Assembly: GCF_030580855.1 (NCBI RefSeq)
Contig: NZ_JAUQOP010000001.1
Location: forward strand, 186,001 to 250,000
DNA length: 64,000 nucleotides
From: Pseudomonas citrullilanati
GTDB taxonomy: Bacteria > Pseudomonadota > Gammaproteobacteria > Pseudomonadales > Pseudomonadaceae
Reading direction: 5' to 3'
In this document: in pieces, positions 31,652-40,124 of the stretch
Numbering within the stretch: position 1 is the first letter of the stretch
Layout: each line of letters opens with the position of its first letter
Made by a program: the position numbers and the translations under genes
The notes under the pieces: generated by a model
Told to the model about the DNA's origin: nothing
The model's database searches: none
Seen by the model: the letters and a program-made list of their open reading frames with translations, nothing else

Positions 31652-32935
31652 ATGTTGACTTTGGTGGGCCGTGAAAAAATCAAGCGGCTCATCAATTTAA
31701 ATATAAGGGCGGCTACTCTAGTTAGTAAATTTGCTCTTATTTTTTTTATGGCTAAATATCTAGATGCTAGGGATGTCGGCATCTATGGCCTGATAGCGGC
31801 TACGATAGGGTATGCAATTTATCTGGTTGGGTTCGAGTTTTATAACTATTCCACGCGCGAGATCATTGGTTCTGATCCAGATCTGCTGTACGGCTATCTA
31901 AAGGATCAACTCGTGCTTTATGCGGTTGCTTACCTGCTTGCTTTTCCCTTGGTAGTGATATTTTTTTCGCATGGATTTATCACGTTTGAGTATATCTATT
32001 GGTTCGGTGTTCTCTTAATTGTTGAGCATCTGGCACAAGAACTCAATAGGATCCTAGTCGCCGTTTCGCAGCAGATGCTGGCCAGCGTAGTCCTATTCGT
32101 CCGTAGTGGTATATGGTGTCTACTCATCATATTGTTTATGTATTTATCACCCGCCACACGCAATCTGAACTTCGTATTCGCGCTGTGGTTCTTGGGGTGT
32201 CTTTTGGCATTGTTTATAGGTCTTTGGGGTTTGAGGTCGTACAACGGAAGTTCCTTTTTTAAACCGGTAAATTGGTTGTGGATAAAAAAGGGCCTTAGGC
32301 TGGTTTGGCCACTGCTAATTGCCAGTCTCTGTATACGTGGGATATTTACCATCGACCGCTACTGGGTAGAGCGAGTGGCCGGTTTGGATGTCTTGGGGGC
32401 GTATGTGCTGTACATAGGTATGGCGACGGCTGTGCTTTCATTTTTGGACGCTGCGGTAATAGTGTTTTATTATCCAAAGCTAATTCTCTCTGCCAAGGCC
32501 AAGGATTACTACCAATTCTCCATCAATATGCGCGGACTTAATTTCAATGTCATTGGCTTTACCGCGTTTTTGTCTGCTGCTTGCTATTTGTTTGGCTGGG
32601 GCATGGTGGTATGGTTGGAGAAGGCTGTCTACGTGGAATATTTCTACATCTTGAAGTGGTTGATTTTAGCAATAGCATTGTATTCCCTCAGCATGATTCC
32701 TCATGTTGGGCTATATGCACTTCATAAGGATTCACACATATTTTTTAGTCAAGTCGGCGGGCTGGGGGTTTTTCTCGTGTCTTACTTCGCAATGCGCATG
32801 GTTGACATTGATGGGGTGGCAGCTGTGCTTTGGGGGATGTGCAATGCTTTTGCAACAATATTCATATGGAAATCCTTGGCTTATGTTTTTGGCTTTCGCT
32901 TGATTAAGAAGGATGCTGGTAATGCTAGTGCCTAA
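31652..32935 (+). CDS. wzx: O-antigen unit flippase (Wzx family)
   Basis: A 427-residue, very hydrophobic protein with about twelve predicted membrane segments, of the MATE/PST-type polysaccharide exporters. It should flip the lipid-linked repeat unit to the periplasm. The start is uncertain: ATG 31652 has no clear ribosome-binding site, and TTG 31622 is also open. DNA is AT-rich. The end overlaps the start of the polymerase gene by 14 bases. Confidence 0.8.
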   Translation: MLTLVGREKIKRLINLNIRAATLVSKFALIFFMAKYLDARDVGIYGLIAATIGYAIYLVGFEFYNYSTREIIGSDPDLLYGYLKDQLVLYAVAYLLAFPLVVIFFSHGFITFEYIYWFGVLLIVEHLAQELNRILVAVSQQMLASVVLFVRSGIWCLLIILFMYLSPATRNLNFVFALWFLGCLLALFIGLWGLRSYNGSSFFKPVNWLWIKKGLRLVWPLLIASLCIRGIFTIDRYWVERVAGLDVLGAYVLYIGMATAVLSFLDAAVIVFYYPKLILSAKAKDYYQFSINMRGLNFNVIGFTAFLSAACYLFGWGMVVWLEKAVYVEYFYILKWLILAIALYSLSMIPHVGLYALHKDSHIFFSQVGGLGVFLVSYFAMRMVDIDGVAAVLWGMCNAFATIFIWKSLAYVFGFRLIKKDAGNASA

Positions 32936-34106
32936 CCGTGCGTTACATGAAACAGGCGGTACAAGGCTATCGTCTTTTCTTATTGCGTTGGTAGCGCTAT
33001 GGTTCCTGGTTTCTGCGATATATTATGTCGAGTTTCTATTCTCCGGAGATATTCTGGCCAGTCGCGGTGATCATTTGTTTCATAAGATGGCCAAGTACCT
33101 GGTGGTATTATCTCTTTCCATAGCGTTGATGCTGAGATCCGGATGCTATCTCACCATCATTATCTATGGTATGGGGTTGTTCAGCGTTTCCATTATTTAT
33201 CTTATTTTTCCTGATTCTCAGTGGCTGATTGAAGCGCTGATCGTTTTTCTTTCCATGTCTGGCATGGCGCTATTGTTGGCAAATTGTTCCGAGGAACAGC
33301 GCCATACGTTGGTGGGGGCGATTTTGCTCGGTGCTTTCCTTGCGGGGATCATGTCATTTTATGAGATGCACTATCTTGTAGACTTGTATACCCCCTATTG
33401 GGCGCAAACCGGAACCATAAGATCGATATCCACGTTGTTCAATCCCAATAATTTTGGTCTTTATATGGGGGCGGCGCTGATTTTACTTGCAGGTTACAGA
33501 GCGTCGATAGCGTTACGTGTAGTCTTCTTCGTTCCAATTTTCTATGGCTTTTGTATGAGCGGGTCTCGAACCGCATGGGTGGCGCTGGTTGTAGTCCTCG
33601 GGTTTTATTGCCTGACTGAAGTAAGACGAGTAAATCTCAAGCTTGTTGCAGTCTTCGGGGCGGGGTTTTTCCTGCTGTTCTGCGGTGGAATATATTTCAT
33701 AGCTGTAGGAGAGTTTTATGCCCCCGAACGGATGCTGAATTTTGACAGCGCACTTATTAGGTTCGAGCGCTATTTTGAGTTTGTGCAGAGTTTTGATGTG
33801 ACCTATTTTCTACCTGATTCCGAGGGTGCAAGACTGGGGCTCGTAAGCGAAAGTGCCTACTTCACCCTGATGAATTCAATGGGACTACTTGGTTTTGCGT
33901 GCTTCCTGGCCTTTTTGGTTTTTATTTTCAAAAGTCGCTCGAGCAGTGAGGTCGATGTATCTTTCAAGATGGTTTTTGTGTATTACCTTGTTTGTGCTTT
34001 ATTCGAAAATACCCTGAATTCCTTTCCAAACAATCAGATGTTCTTTGTCTCGATGGGAGTGTTTTTTGTATTTAGGGAGTCAAAGGAGAAAAAGAAGCGT
34101 GGATAA
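32922..34106 (+). CDS. wzy: O-antigen polymerase (Wzy-like)
   Basis: A 394-residue protein with about ten membrane segments and a larger periplasmic loop (about residues 250-300) holding SESAYF, as in O-antigen polymerase/ligase proteins. It would join repeat units in the periplasm, with Wzz. ATG 32922 was preferred to 32913 because AAGAAGG is nine bases before it. Sequence conservation in this family is low, so the name rests on topology and place. Confidence 0.72.
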   Translation: MLVPNRALHETGGTRLSSFLIALVALWFLVSAIYYVEFLFSGDILASRGDHLFHKMAKYLVVLSLSIALMLRSGCYLTIIIYGMGLFSVSIIYLIFPDSQWLIEALIVFLSMSGMALLLANCSEEQRHTLVGAILLGAFLAGIMSFYEMHYLVDLYTPYWAQTGTIRSISTLFNPNNFGLYMGAALILLAGYRASIALRVVFFVPIFYGFCMSGSRTAWVALVVVLGFYCLTEVRRVNLKLVAVFGAGFFLLFCGGIYFIAVGEFYAPERMLNFDSALIRFERYFEFVQSFDVTYFLPDSEGARLGLVSESAYFTLMNSMGLLGFACFLAFLVFIFKSRSSSEVDVSFKMVFVYYLVCALFENTLNSFPNNQMFFVSMGVFFVFRESKEKKKRG

Positions 34107-35361
34107 TCAAGCGCGCAGGCGGTTGAGGTTGCTTGCTCATTACCTCGCCGCTACAAAAAATGAAATTGCGGTTGATCAAAGCATTTACTCGCTGTGTGCT
34201 AGTGATCCCGTTGTGCTTGCATATGCACCGCGTCCTGCAAAACTATTGAGTGTCATCGGGGCAGGCTCTGTGGCTGCTCGATTTATTATTAAGTTTGTAA
34301 GTTTTCTCTGGCGTATGGGGCTTGATAAGTGCTGGTTTTTGTTTGATTTTATAAGGTTGTTGATTGGCAAGGAAAAATTTAATGCGGGCTTCTTGGTGTT
34401 ATCTTCGGAAAAGCCTGTAGCACTTTCTTTTTCTCCGCGGGCCTTAGGTGTGCTTGAGGCGGTTGATGCATTGAGCTATTCAAGCTGTCTGGTGAGAGGT
34501 CCAGGTGGCGGGGGGCTGCTCACGGGGCCTGAAGTGACTGTGCTGAATTATTCGTCCCTTTTGACCTGGCGGGACTGCGCTGAGGCGCTGAGGCTTTCTC
34601 TTATTATTTCTAGTCGAATGAAGTGCAAACCCACTTTTGAAATTTGGCGGCTGCAAAGTTATACAGCGTTCAAATGGATTGCATTTTATTTAGCTATCGA
34701 AAAACTGCCCTCCCACAAATTTGTCATAACTGACCATTATGATCGGTGGGCGGTGCTTGTCGATCGCTTGGTCGCTGAAAAGAAAAAAGCGCAATCAAGC
34801 CTTACAATTGTTCAGCATGGTTCGCTAGTTGGCTTGTCTTCGACAAGTATGGAAACCACTTTTTCCGTACAGATCCCTACGCGGTTGAGAAGTGTAAATA
34901 AGCTGTATGTTTATAATGAAGGGGCAGCTGAGGTGTTTCGCAAACACATTCTGGCTTGTGGTAGCCTAAAGCGGGGGCTTGAAATTGAATATTTCAAGCC
35001 GAGAATTTCGCTGTCCCCTGTGTCGTCTGATTTCAGCGTATTAATAGTGGGGCATGCAATATGTGAAAACTTTCACTTGTTTCTGTATGACCAGATGGTG
35101 TCGAATTCCGCCATCGATTTTTTTTACAAGCCGCACCCAACGGTGTCTCCGAGTCGGGAGGTCCGGGCGAGGGGGTGGCACATGATCGAGCAGACTGATT
35201 TCTTTCCCAAGGTCGATTTGTTAATATCCTACCCTTCTACGCTGGTTGCTGAGTATGAGGGGAGCGGTATAGGGGCGATTTTGCACCCGTTGGCCATTAA
35301 GCCTGAAGAATACGAAGCGGTTTTGTCGAAGATAATTAATAAGCTGCAGTCAGCGAAGTAA
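34099..35361 (+). CDS. Unassigned transferase, candidate nonulosonate glycosyltransferase
   Basis: A 420-residue, mainly soluble protein with no family that I can name. Visible motifs are TDHYDRW (211-217), IVQHGS (237-242), YKPHP (343-347) and SYPSTLVAEYEGSG (377-390). The HP motif and the late Ser/Thr-rich SxxxAE segment recall GT-B sialyltransferase-, Kdo- and CDP-glycerol-transferase-like proteins. GTG 34099 overlaps the polymerase end and follows AAGGAG. As the only unassigned transferase in the locus, it is the best candidate to add the legionaminate; this is inference. Confidence 0.65.
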   Translation: MDNQARRRLRLLAHYLAATKNEIAVDQSIYSLCASDPVVLAYAPRPAKLLSVIGAGSVAARFIIKFVSFLWRMGLDKCWFLFDFIRLLIGKEKFNAGFLVLSSEKPVALSFSPRALGVLEAVDALSYSSCLVRGPGGGGLLTGPEVTVLNYSSLLTWRDCAEALRLSLIISSRMKCKPTFEIWRLQSYTAFKWIAFYLAIEKLPSHKFVITDHYDRWAVLVDRLVAEKKKAQSSLTIVQHGSLVGLSSTSMETTFSVQIPTRLRSVNKLYVYNEGAAEVFRKHILACGSLKRGLEIEYFKPRISLSPVSSDFSVLIVGHAICENFHLFLYDQMVSNSAIDFFYKPHPTVSPSREVRARGWHMIEQTDFFPKVDLLISYPSTLVAEYEGSGIGAILHPLAIKPEEYEAVLSKIINKLQSAK

Positions 35362-35383
35362 CGGTTTAATGGGAGGGGGGGAG

Positions 35384-36529
35384 ATGAGGAGCGCTGGGGA
35401 GTACACCATTTGTTCAAGATGTATTATGGATACCAGTGATCCTAATATAAGCTTTGACGAGCAGGGTGTTTGCGAGTACTGCAATAATTTCGAGAAAGTT
35501 ATCAAGCCCAGTTGGCACACCGATGGGCGCGGCCAGGCTGAGCTAAAGGCGCTGGCTGACAAGATTAAAGCTGACGGCGTAGGGCGGGATTTTGACTGCA
35601 TTATTGGCCTCAGTGGCGGTCTTGACAGCTCTTATCTGTGCTATGTTGCTAAAGAAATCATGGGCTTGCGACCGCTCCTGTTTCATGTCGATGCCGGTTG
35701 GAATACCGACCAGGCCGTCGGCAATATCGAAAAGCTGGTTGATGGTCTTGGCTTGGAGCTCTATACCGACGTGGTCAATTGGGAGGAAATGAAGAGTTTG
35801 CAAGTGGCTTTTCTTAAAGCGCAAATTCCAGACCAGGACATTCCACAAGATGCTGCTTTTTTTTCAGGGCTTTATCGGTTTGCAAAGGCCAACAAGATAA
35901 AGTACGTTCTGACGGGCGCTAACTACTCTACGGAGTGTTGCCGAGAGCCGGAGGAATGGGGTGCCTATCCGGGAATCGATAAAATACTGATCAATGACAT
36001 CCACGGTAAATTTGGCTCGCGCAAGCTCAAGACATTCCCACTGATCGATATATTGTCTTATAAGATTTACTATCGCTACGTTTTGGGTATGCAGGTTGTA
36101 CGGCCGTTGAATCTGTTGCCCTATATAAAGAGCGACGCGGAAGATACGTTGGAACGACTGTTTGGCTGGAAACGTTTTCAACACAAACACCACGAATCCA
36201 GGTTCACCCGCTTCTACGAAGATTATTGGATGCCGCGCAAGTTTGGCTATGAGAAGCGCCGTGCTCATTTCTCCAGCCTCATCATGACCGGACAGCTGAC
36301 GCGTGAAGCCGCCCTGGAGCGCATCGCCAAGCCTGAGCTGGATGAGAATTTCCTGACCTCCGAATTTGAGTATGTCGCGCACAAGCTGGACTTGACTGTG
36401 CCTGAACTTCAGCGCATTTTCGACGGCGAAAATAAAACCTTCCGTGATTACAAGAACAAGCGTTTCCTGATCGGAATAGGTGCCCGAATACTCAGTGCAA
36501 TCGGATTGGAAAGACGACTGTTCAGATGA
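35384..36529 (+). CDS. wbpG: N-acetyl sugar amidotransferase WbpG
   Basis: A 381-residue ATP-pyrophosphatase-type amidotransferase. Paired Cys motifs (C10/C13 and C30/C33) probably bind zinc, and the PP-loop reads SGGLDSS at 77-83. With HisH/HisF-like partners it turns an acetamido group into an acetamidino group, as for ManNAc3NAcA in P. aeruginosa; PseA of Campylobacter is a homologue acting on nonulosonates. ATG 35384 follows a run of seven G that forms the ribosome-binding site; an upstream ATG at 35369 is less likely. Composition changes from AT-rich to GC-rich near 36.2 kb inside the gene. Confidence 0.88.
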   Translation: MRSAGEYTICSRCIMDTSDPNISFDEQGVCEYCNNFEKVIKPSWHTDGRGQAELKALADKIKADGVGRDFDCIIGLSGGLDSSYLCYVAKEIMGLRPLLFHVDAGWNTDQAVGNIEKLVDGLGLELYTDVVNWEEMKSLQVAFLKAQIPDQDIPQDAAFFSGLYRFAKANKIKYVLTGANYSTECCREPEEWGAYPGIDKILINDIHGKFGSRKLKTFPLIDILSYKIYYRYVLGMQVVRPLNLLPYIKSDAEDTLERLFGWKRFQHKHHESRFTRFYEDYWMPRKFGYEKRRAHFSSLIMTGQLTREAALERIAKPELDENFLTSEFEYVAHKLDLTVPELQRIFDGENKTFRDYKNKRFLIGIGARILSAIGLERRLFR

Positions 36530-37140
36530 TTACCATCATTGACTACGGCCTGGGGAATATCCAGGCCTTCGTGAACGTTTATAGACGTTTGCACATTCCG
36601 GTCGCCGTCGCTCAGACGGCTGCGCAATTGGACGGTGCGACCAAGTTGATCCTTCCTGGGGTCGGCGCGTTCGACCATGCCGTTCAGCGGCTTGACGCCT
36701 CGGGCATGCGTCCCACCCTGGAAGAAATGGTCCTGGAACACAAGGTCCCGGTGCTGGGCGTTTGCGTGGGGATGCAAATACTGGCAAACCGCAGCGACGA
36801 GGGTTCCATGCCTGGCCTTGGCTGGGTGCCCGGTTGCGTTCGATCCTTCAAGTCCGTTCCAGGATTGACTGAGCTAGCCCTTCCGCACATGGGCTGGAAC
36901 GATGTCAGCCCGGCTGAGGGCTCCGCGTTGTTCAAGGGCTTCGAGAACGAAGCACGCTTTTACTTCCTGCATTCTTTCTTTTTTGAATGCGAAGAAGCCC
37001 GGCACAGCGAGGCGACATCCTCCTATGGCTTGGCGTTCAGCTGTGCCGTACGTGCTGGGAATGTGTATGGCGCCCAGTTTCACCCTGAGAAAAGCCACCA
37101 TTTCGGCGTCGGATTGCTGAAAAACTTCGCGGAACTATGA
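36526..37140 (+). CDS. hisH: Glutaminase subunit HisH2 of the sugar amidotransferase
   Basis: A 204-residue class I glutamine amidotransferase like HisH. The nucleophile Cys is in VCVGMQ and the His-Glu pair in FHPEKS. It overlaps wbpG by four bases and precedes the hisF-like gene by one, so it should supply ammonia to WbpG and not serve histidine synthesis. A second copy for histidine is expected elsewhere in the genome. Confidence 0.9.
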   Translation: MITIIDYGLGNIQAFVNVYRRLHIPVAVAQTAAQLDGATKLILPGVGAFDHAVQRLDASGMRPTLEEMVLEHKVPVLGVCVGMQILANRSDEGSMPGLGWVPGCVRSFKSVPGLTELALPHMGWNDVSPAEGSALFKGFENEARFYFLHSFFFECEEARHSEATSSYGLAFSCAVRAGNVYGAQFHPEKSHHFGVGLLKNFAEL

Positions 37141-37141
37141 C

Positions 37142-37924
37142 ATGTTGAGACCCAGGATTATTCCCTGCTTGCTGATTCAAGACGGCGGGCTGGTGAAGAC
37201 AGTGAAGTTCAAGGATCCCAAATACGTTGGGGACCCGATCAACGCGGTGAAGATCTTCAACGAGAAAGAAGCCGACGAATTGATCGTGATCGACATCGAT
37301 GCCACGGTGAATTCTGTCGAGCCCAATTACGCCCAGATTGCCAAATTGGCGGCGGAGTGCCGTATGCCATTGTGCTATGGCGGGGGCATTCGTACCGCGC
37401 AACAAGCCAAGGAGATTATTGCGCTGGGCGTGGAAAAGGTCGCTATCAGTTCGGCCGCCTTCGAGACGCCTCAGTTGATCAGTCAGATCGCTGAAGAAAT
37501 CGGCAGCCAGAGCGTCGTTGTGGTCCTGGACCATAAAGCCCGTCTGTTGAGTAAGCAGCAGGAGGTCTGGACGCACAACGGCACGCGCAACACCAAGCGT
37601 GGTGTCCTGGAAGCGGCTCAAGAGTTTGAAAGGCTCGGAGCTGGCGAAATCGTGCTCAATTCCATCGAAAACGACGGCAGGATGAAAGGGTACAATGTCG
37701 AGTTGGCCGTCAAGCTTCGTGAAACCGTGCGCATCCCCATTACCATCCTGGGCGGCGGCGGTTCGCTTGAGGACATGCGTGGCGTGGTGGCGGCGTGTGG
37801 CGTGGTAGGTGTGGCGGCAGGCAGCTTCTTTGTGTTCAAGGGCGCATACCGGGCGGTGTTGATCAGCTACCCGAGCGCCCAGCAGAAAGACGACATCATT
37901 TATTCAGCTCTACGAGCCCGGTAA
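37142..37924 (+). CDS. hisF: HisF-like subunit of the sugar amidotransferase
   Basis: A 260-residue TIM-barrel protein like HisF. PCLLIQDGGLVKTVKF, DIDATV, GGGIRT and ILGGGGS motifs are present. The usual HisF start (MLAKRIIPCLDVKDG) is altered to PRIIPCLLIQDG, as in the LPS-type HisF2 proteins. It lies one base after hisH and is followed by wbjB. It probably channels ammonia from HisH to WbpG. Confidence 0.9.
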   Translation: MLRPRIIPCLLIQDGGLVKTVKFKDPKYVGDPINAVKIFNEKEADELIVIDIDATVNSVEPNYAQIAKLAAECRMPLCYGGGIRTAQQAKEIIALGVEKVAISSAAFETPQLISQIAEEIGSQSVVVVLDHKARLLSKQQEVWTHNGTRNTKRGVLEAAQEFERLGAGEIVLNSIENDGRMKGYNVELAVKLRETVRIPITILGGGGSLEDMRGVVAACGVVGVAAGSFFVFKGAYRAVLISYPSAQQKDDIIYSALRAR

Positions 37925-37955
37925 TTCCCCGGGTTCGCTGCAAGGGTCAGATCAT

Positions 37956-38990
37956 ATGTTCAACGGCAAGAAACTTCTTATTACCGGCGGTACGGGTTCT
38001 TTCGGTAATGCAGTGCTCAAGCGTTTCCTGGATACCGACATCGCGGAGATACGCATTTTCAGCCGTGATGAGAAAAAACAGGACGACATGCGCAAGCGTT
38101 ACAGTAACGCCAAGCTGAAGTTTTACATCGGTGACGTGCGTGATTACCAAAGCGTGCTGAACGCCACCCGCGGTGTTGACTATATCTTCCATGCCGCCGC
38201 GCTCAAGCAGGTTCCGTCCTGCGAATTCCACCCCATGGAAGCGGTGAAAACCAACGTCATCGGTACTGATAACGTGCTCGAGGCGGCTATCCAGAACGGT
38301 GTTCGACGGGTGGTTTGCCTAAGTACCGACAAGGCTGTGTACCCCATCAATGCCATGGGTATTTCCAAGGCCATGATGGAGAAGGTCATGGTCGCCAAGT
38401 CGCGTAACGTCGACGAGAGCAAGACGGTTATCTGCGGTACACGCTATGGCAACGTCATGGCTTCTCGGGGTTCGGTCATTCCCCTGTTCGTCGAGCAGAT
38501 TCGGGAAGGCAAGTCGCTGTCGATCACGGATCCGAACATGACCCGGTTCATGATGACCCTGTCCGATGCCGTGGACCTGGTGCTCTATGCTTTCGAACAT
38601 GGCAACAATGGCGATCTTTTCGTGCAGAAAGCGCCTGCGGCTACCGTGCAAACCCTGGCGCAAGCCTTGACCGCCATGCTCGGACTGCCCGATCACCCCA
38701 TCCAGATCATTGGCACGCGCCATGGCGAAAAGCTTTACGAGGCGTTGCTCAGCCGTGAGGAAATGGCCTGTGCCGAAGACATGGGCGACTATTTCCGTGT
38801 CCCGCCGGACCTGCGCGACTTGAACTACAGCAAGTTCGTCGAGCAGGGCGAGGAGAAGATTTCCCACACCGAGGACTACAACTCGCATAACACCGAGCGC
38901 CTGGACGTCGAAGGCATGCAGAAGTTGCTGTTGAAGTTGGAATTCATGCGGGCCATCCAGCGTGGCGAGCATGCCACTCCCGAGGAGTGA
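37956..38990 (+). CDS. wbjB: UDP-GlcNAc 4,6-dehydratase/5-epimerase WbjB
   Basis: A 344-residue FnlA/CapE-type dehydratase, first enzyme to UDP-L-FucNAc. NAD motif GGTGSFG is at 10-16; the active-site segment is STDKAVYPINAMGISK (Met-Lys pair as in CapE/FlaA1 proteins). It is followed by wbjC and wbjD in the order used in P. aeruginosa O11. Confidence 0.92.
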   Translation: MFNGKKLLITGGTGSFGNAVLKRFLDTDIAEIRIFSRDEKKQDDMRKRYSNAKLKFYIGDVRDYQSVLNATRGVDYIFHAAALKQVPSCEFHPMEAVKTNVIGTDNVLEAAIQNGVRRVVCLSTDKAVYPINAMGISKAMMEKVMVAKSRNVDESKTVICGTRYGNVMASRGSVIPLFVEQIREGKSLSITDPNMTRFMMTLSDAVDLVLYAFEHGNNGDLFVQKAPAATVQTLAQALTAMLGLPDHPIQIIGTRHGEKLYEALLSREEMACAEDMGDYFRVPPDLRDLNYSKFVEQGEEKISHTEDYNSHNTERLDVEGMQKLLLKLEFMRAIQRGEHATPEE

Positions 38991-38995
38991 GGCCT

Positions 38996-40114
38996 ATGAA
39001 AGTCCTTGTTACCGGCGCCAACGGTTTTGTCGGCAAGAACCTGGTTGCCCACCTGCAGGAGCGCCGAGATGTCCAGGTGGTTCGATTTGGTCGCGAACAA
39101 GCAGCTGGCGACTTGTTGTCGATACTGGAAGGTGTGGACTTCGTGTTTCACTTGGCGGGCGTCAATCGACCGCAGCGCGTGGAAGAGTTCAGTGAAGGTA
39201 ATAGCGGCCTGACCGAGTCGTTGTGCGCCGCCATCAAGACCAGTGGGCGGGCGATCCCCGTGATCTACACCTCGTCCATACAAGCCGAGGTGGATAATCC
39301 CTACGGAACGAGCAAGCGGGACGCGGAACGCGCGCTCCTGGAGCTTTCAGAACAGCAAGGCTCACCGGTCTATCTGTATCGCTTGCCCAACGTTTTCGGA
39401 AAGTGGGCGCGACCGGATTACAACTCCGCGGTAGCGACGTTCTGCCATAACATCGTGCGTGACCTGCCGATCACCATCAATAACCGGGCTGCGCCATTGC
39501 AATTGGTCTACATCGACGATGTGGTCAAGAGCTTCATCGACGTGATGGATGGCAAGGCCGCGCCAGGCACCTATCAGGATGTCCAGCCGGTCTACGACAC
39601 TACGGTCGGGGCGCTGGCGGATCAATTGCAGGCGTTCAAGCACAGCCGGGAAACGATGGTGACCGAACGGGTCGGAACCGGTTTGGTCCGTGCGCTGTAT
39701 TCAACCTATCTCAGCTATTTCCCCCCTGAGGTATTCACCTACGAATTGCCCAAGCATGGTGATGCGCGGGGCGTATTCGTCGAAATGCTCAAGACCCGGG
39801 ATGCAGGGCAGTTCTCCTACTTCACTGCCCATCCCGGTATCACGCGGGGAGGGCATTACCATCACAGCAAGACCGAGAAATTCCTGGTCATCAAGGGGCA
39901 GGCCTGCTTCCGTTTCCGGCATATCGTCAGCGGTGAGTTCTATGAGCTCCACACGGACGGCGACACCCCGCGAGTTGTCGAAACGGTGCCGGGTTGGACC
40001 CATGACATTACCAACACTGGCGATACCGAAATGATCGTAATGCTGTGGGCCAACGAGATTTTCGATCGTGAACGGCCAGACACCTACACCATGGCAGTTG
40101 GCACCCAGGCCTGA
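38996..40114 (+). CDS. wbjC: UDP-L-FucNAc pathway reductase/epimerase WbjC
   Basis: A 372-residue FnlB/CapF-type protein: an N-terminal extended SDR (TGANGFVGKN; YGTSKRDAE) and a C-terminal cupin (about 245-372; GGHYHHSKTEKFLVIKG) that binds metal. It carries out the C3 epimerisation and C4 reduction. ATG 38996 follows GGAGTGAGG that covers the wbjB stop. Confidence 0.93.
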   Translation: MKVLVTGANGFVGKNLVAHLQERRDVQVVRFGREQAAGDLLSILEGVDFVFHLAGVNRPQRVEEFSEGNSGLTESLCAAIKTSGRAIPVIYTSSIQAEVDNPYGTSKRDAERALLELSEQQGSPVYLYRLPNVFGKWARPDYNSAVATFCHNIVRDLPITINNRAAPLQLVYIDDVVKSFIDVMDGKAAPGTYQDVQPVYDTTVGALADQLQAFKHSRETMVTERVGTGLVRALYSTYLSYFPPEVFTYELPKHGDARGVFVEMLKTRDAGQFSYFTAHPGITRGGHYHHSKTEKFLVIKGQACFRFRHIVSGEFYELHTDGDTPRVVETVPGWTHDITNTGDTEMIVMLWANEIFDRERPDTYTMAVGTQA

Positions 40115-40124
40115 AGGATTAGCA

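Noticed and set aside
36526..37924. hisH and hisF as histidine-biosynthesis genes
   Set aside because: They overlap wbpG, lack other his genes, and HisF has the altered N-terminus of the LPS-type homologues.
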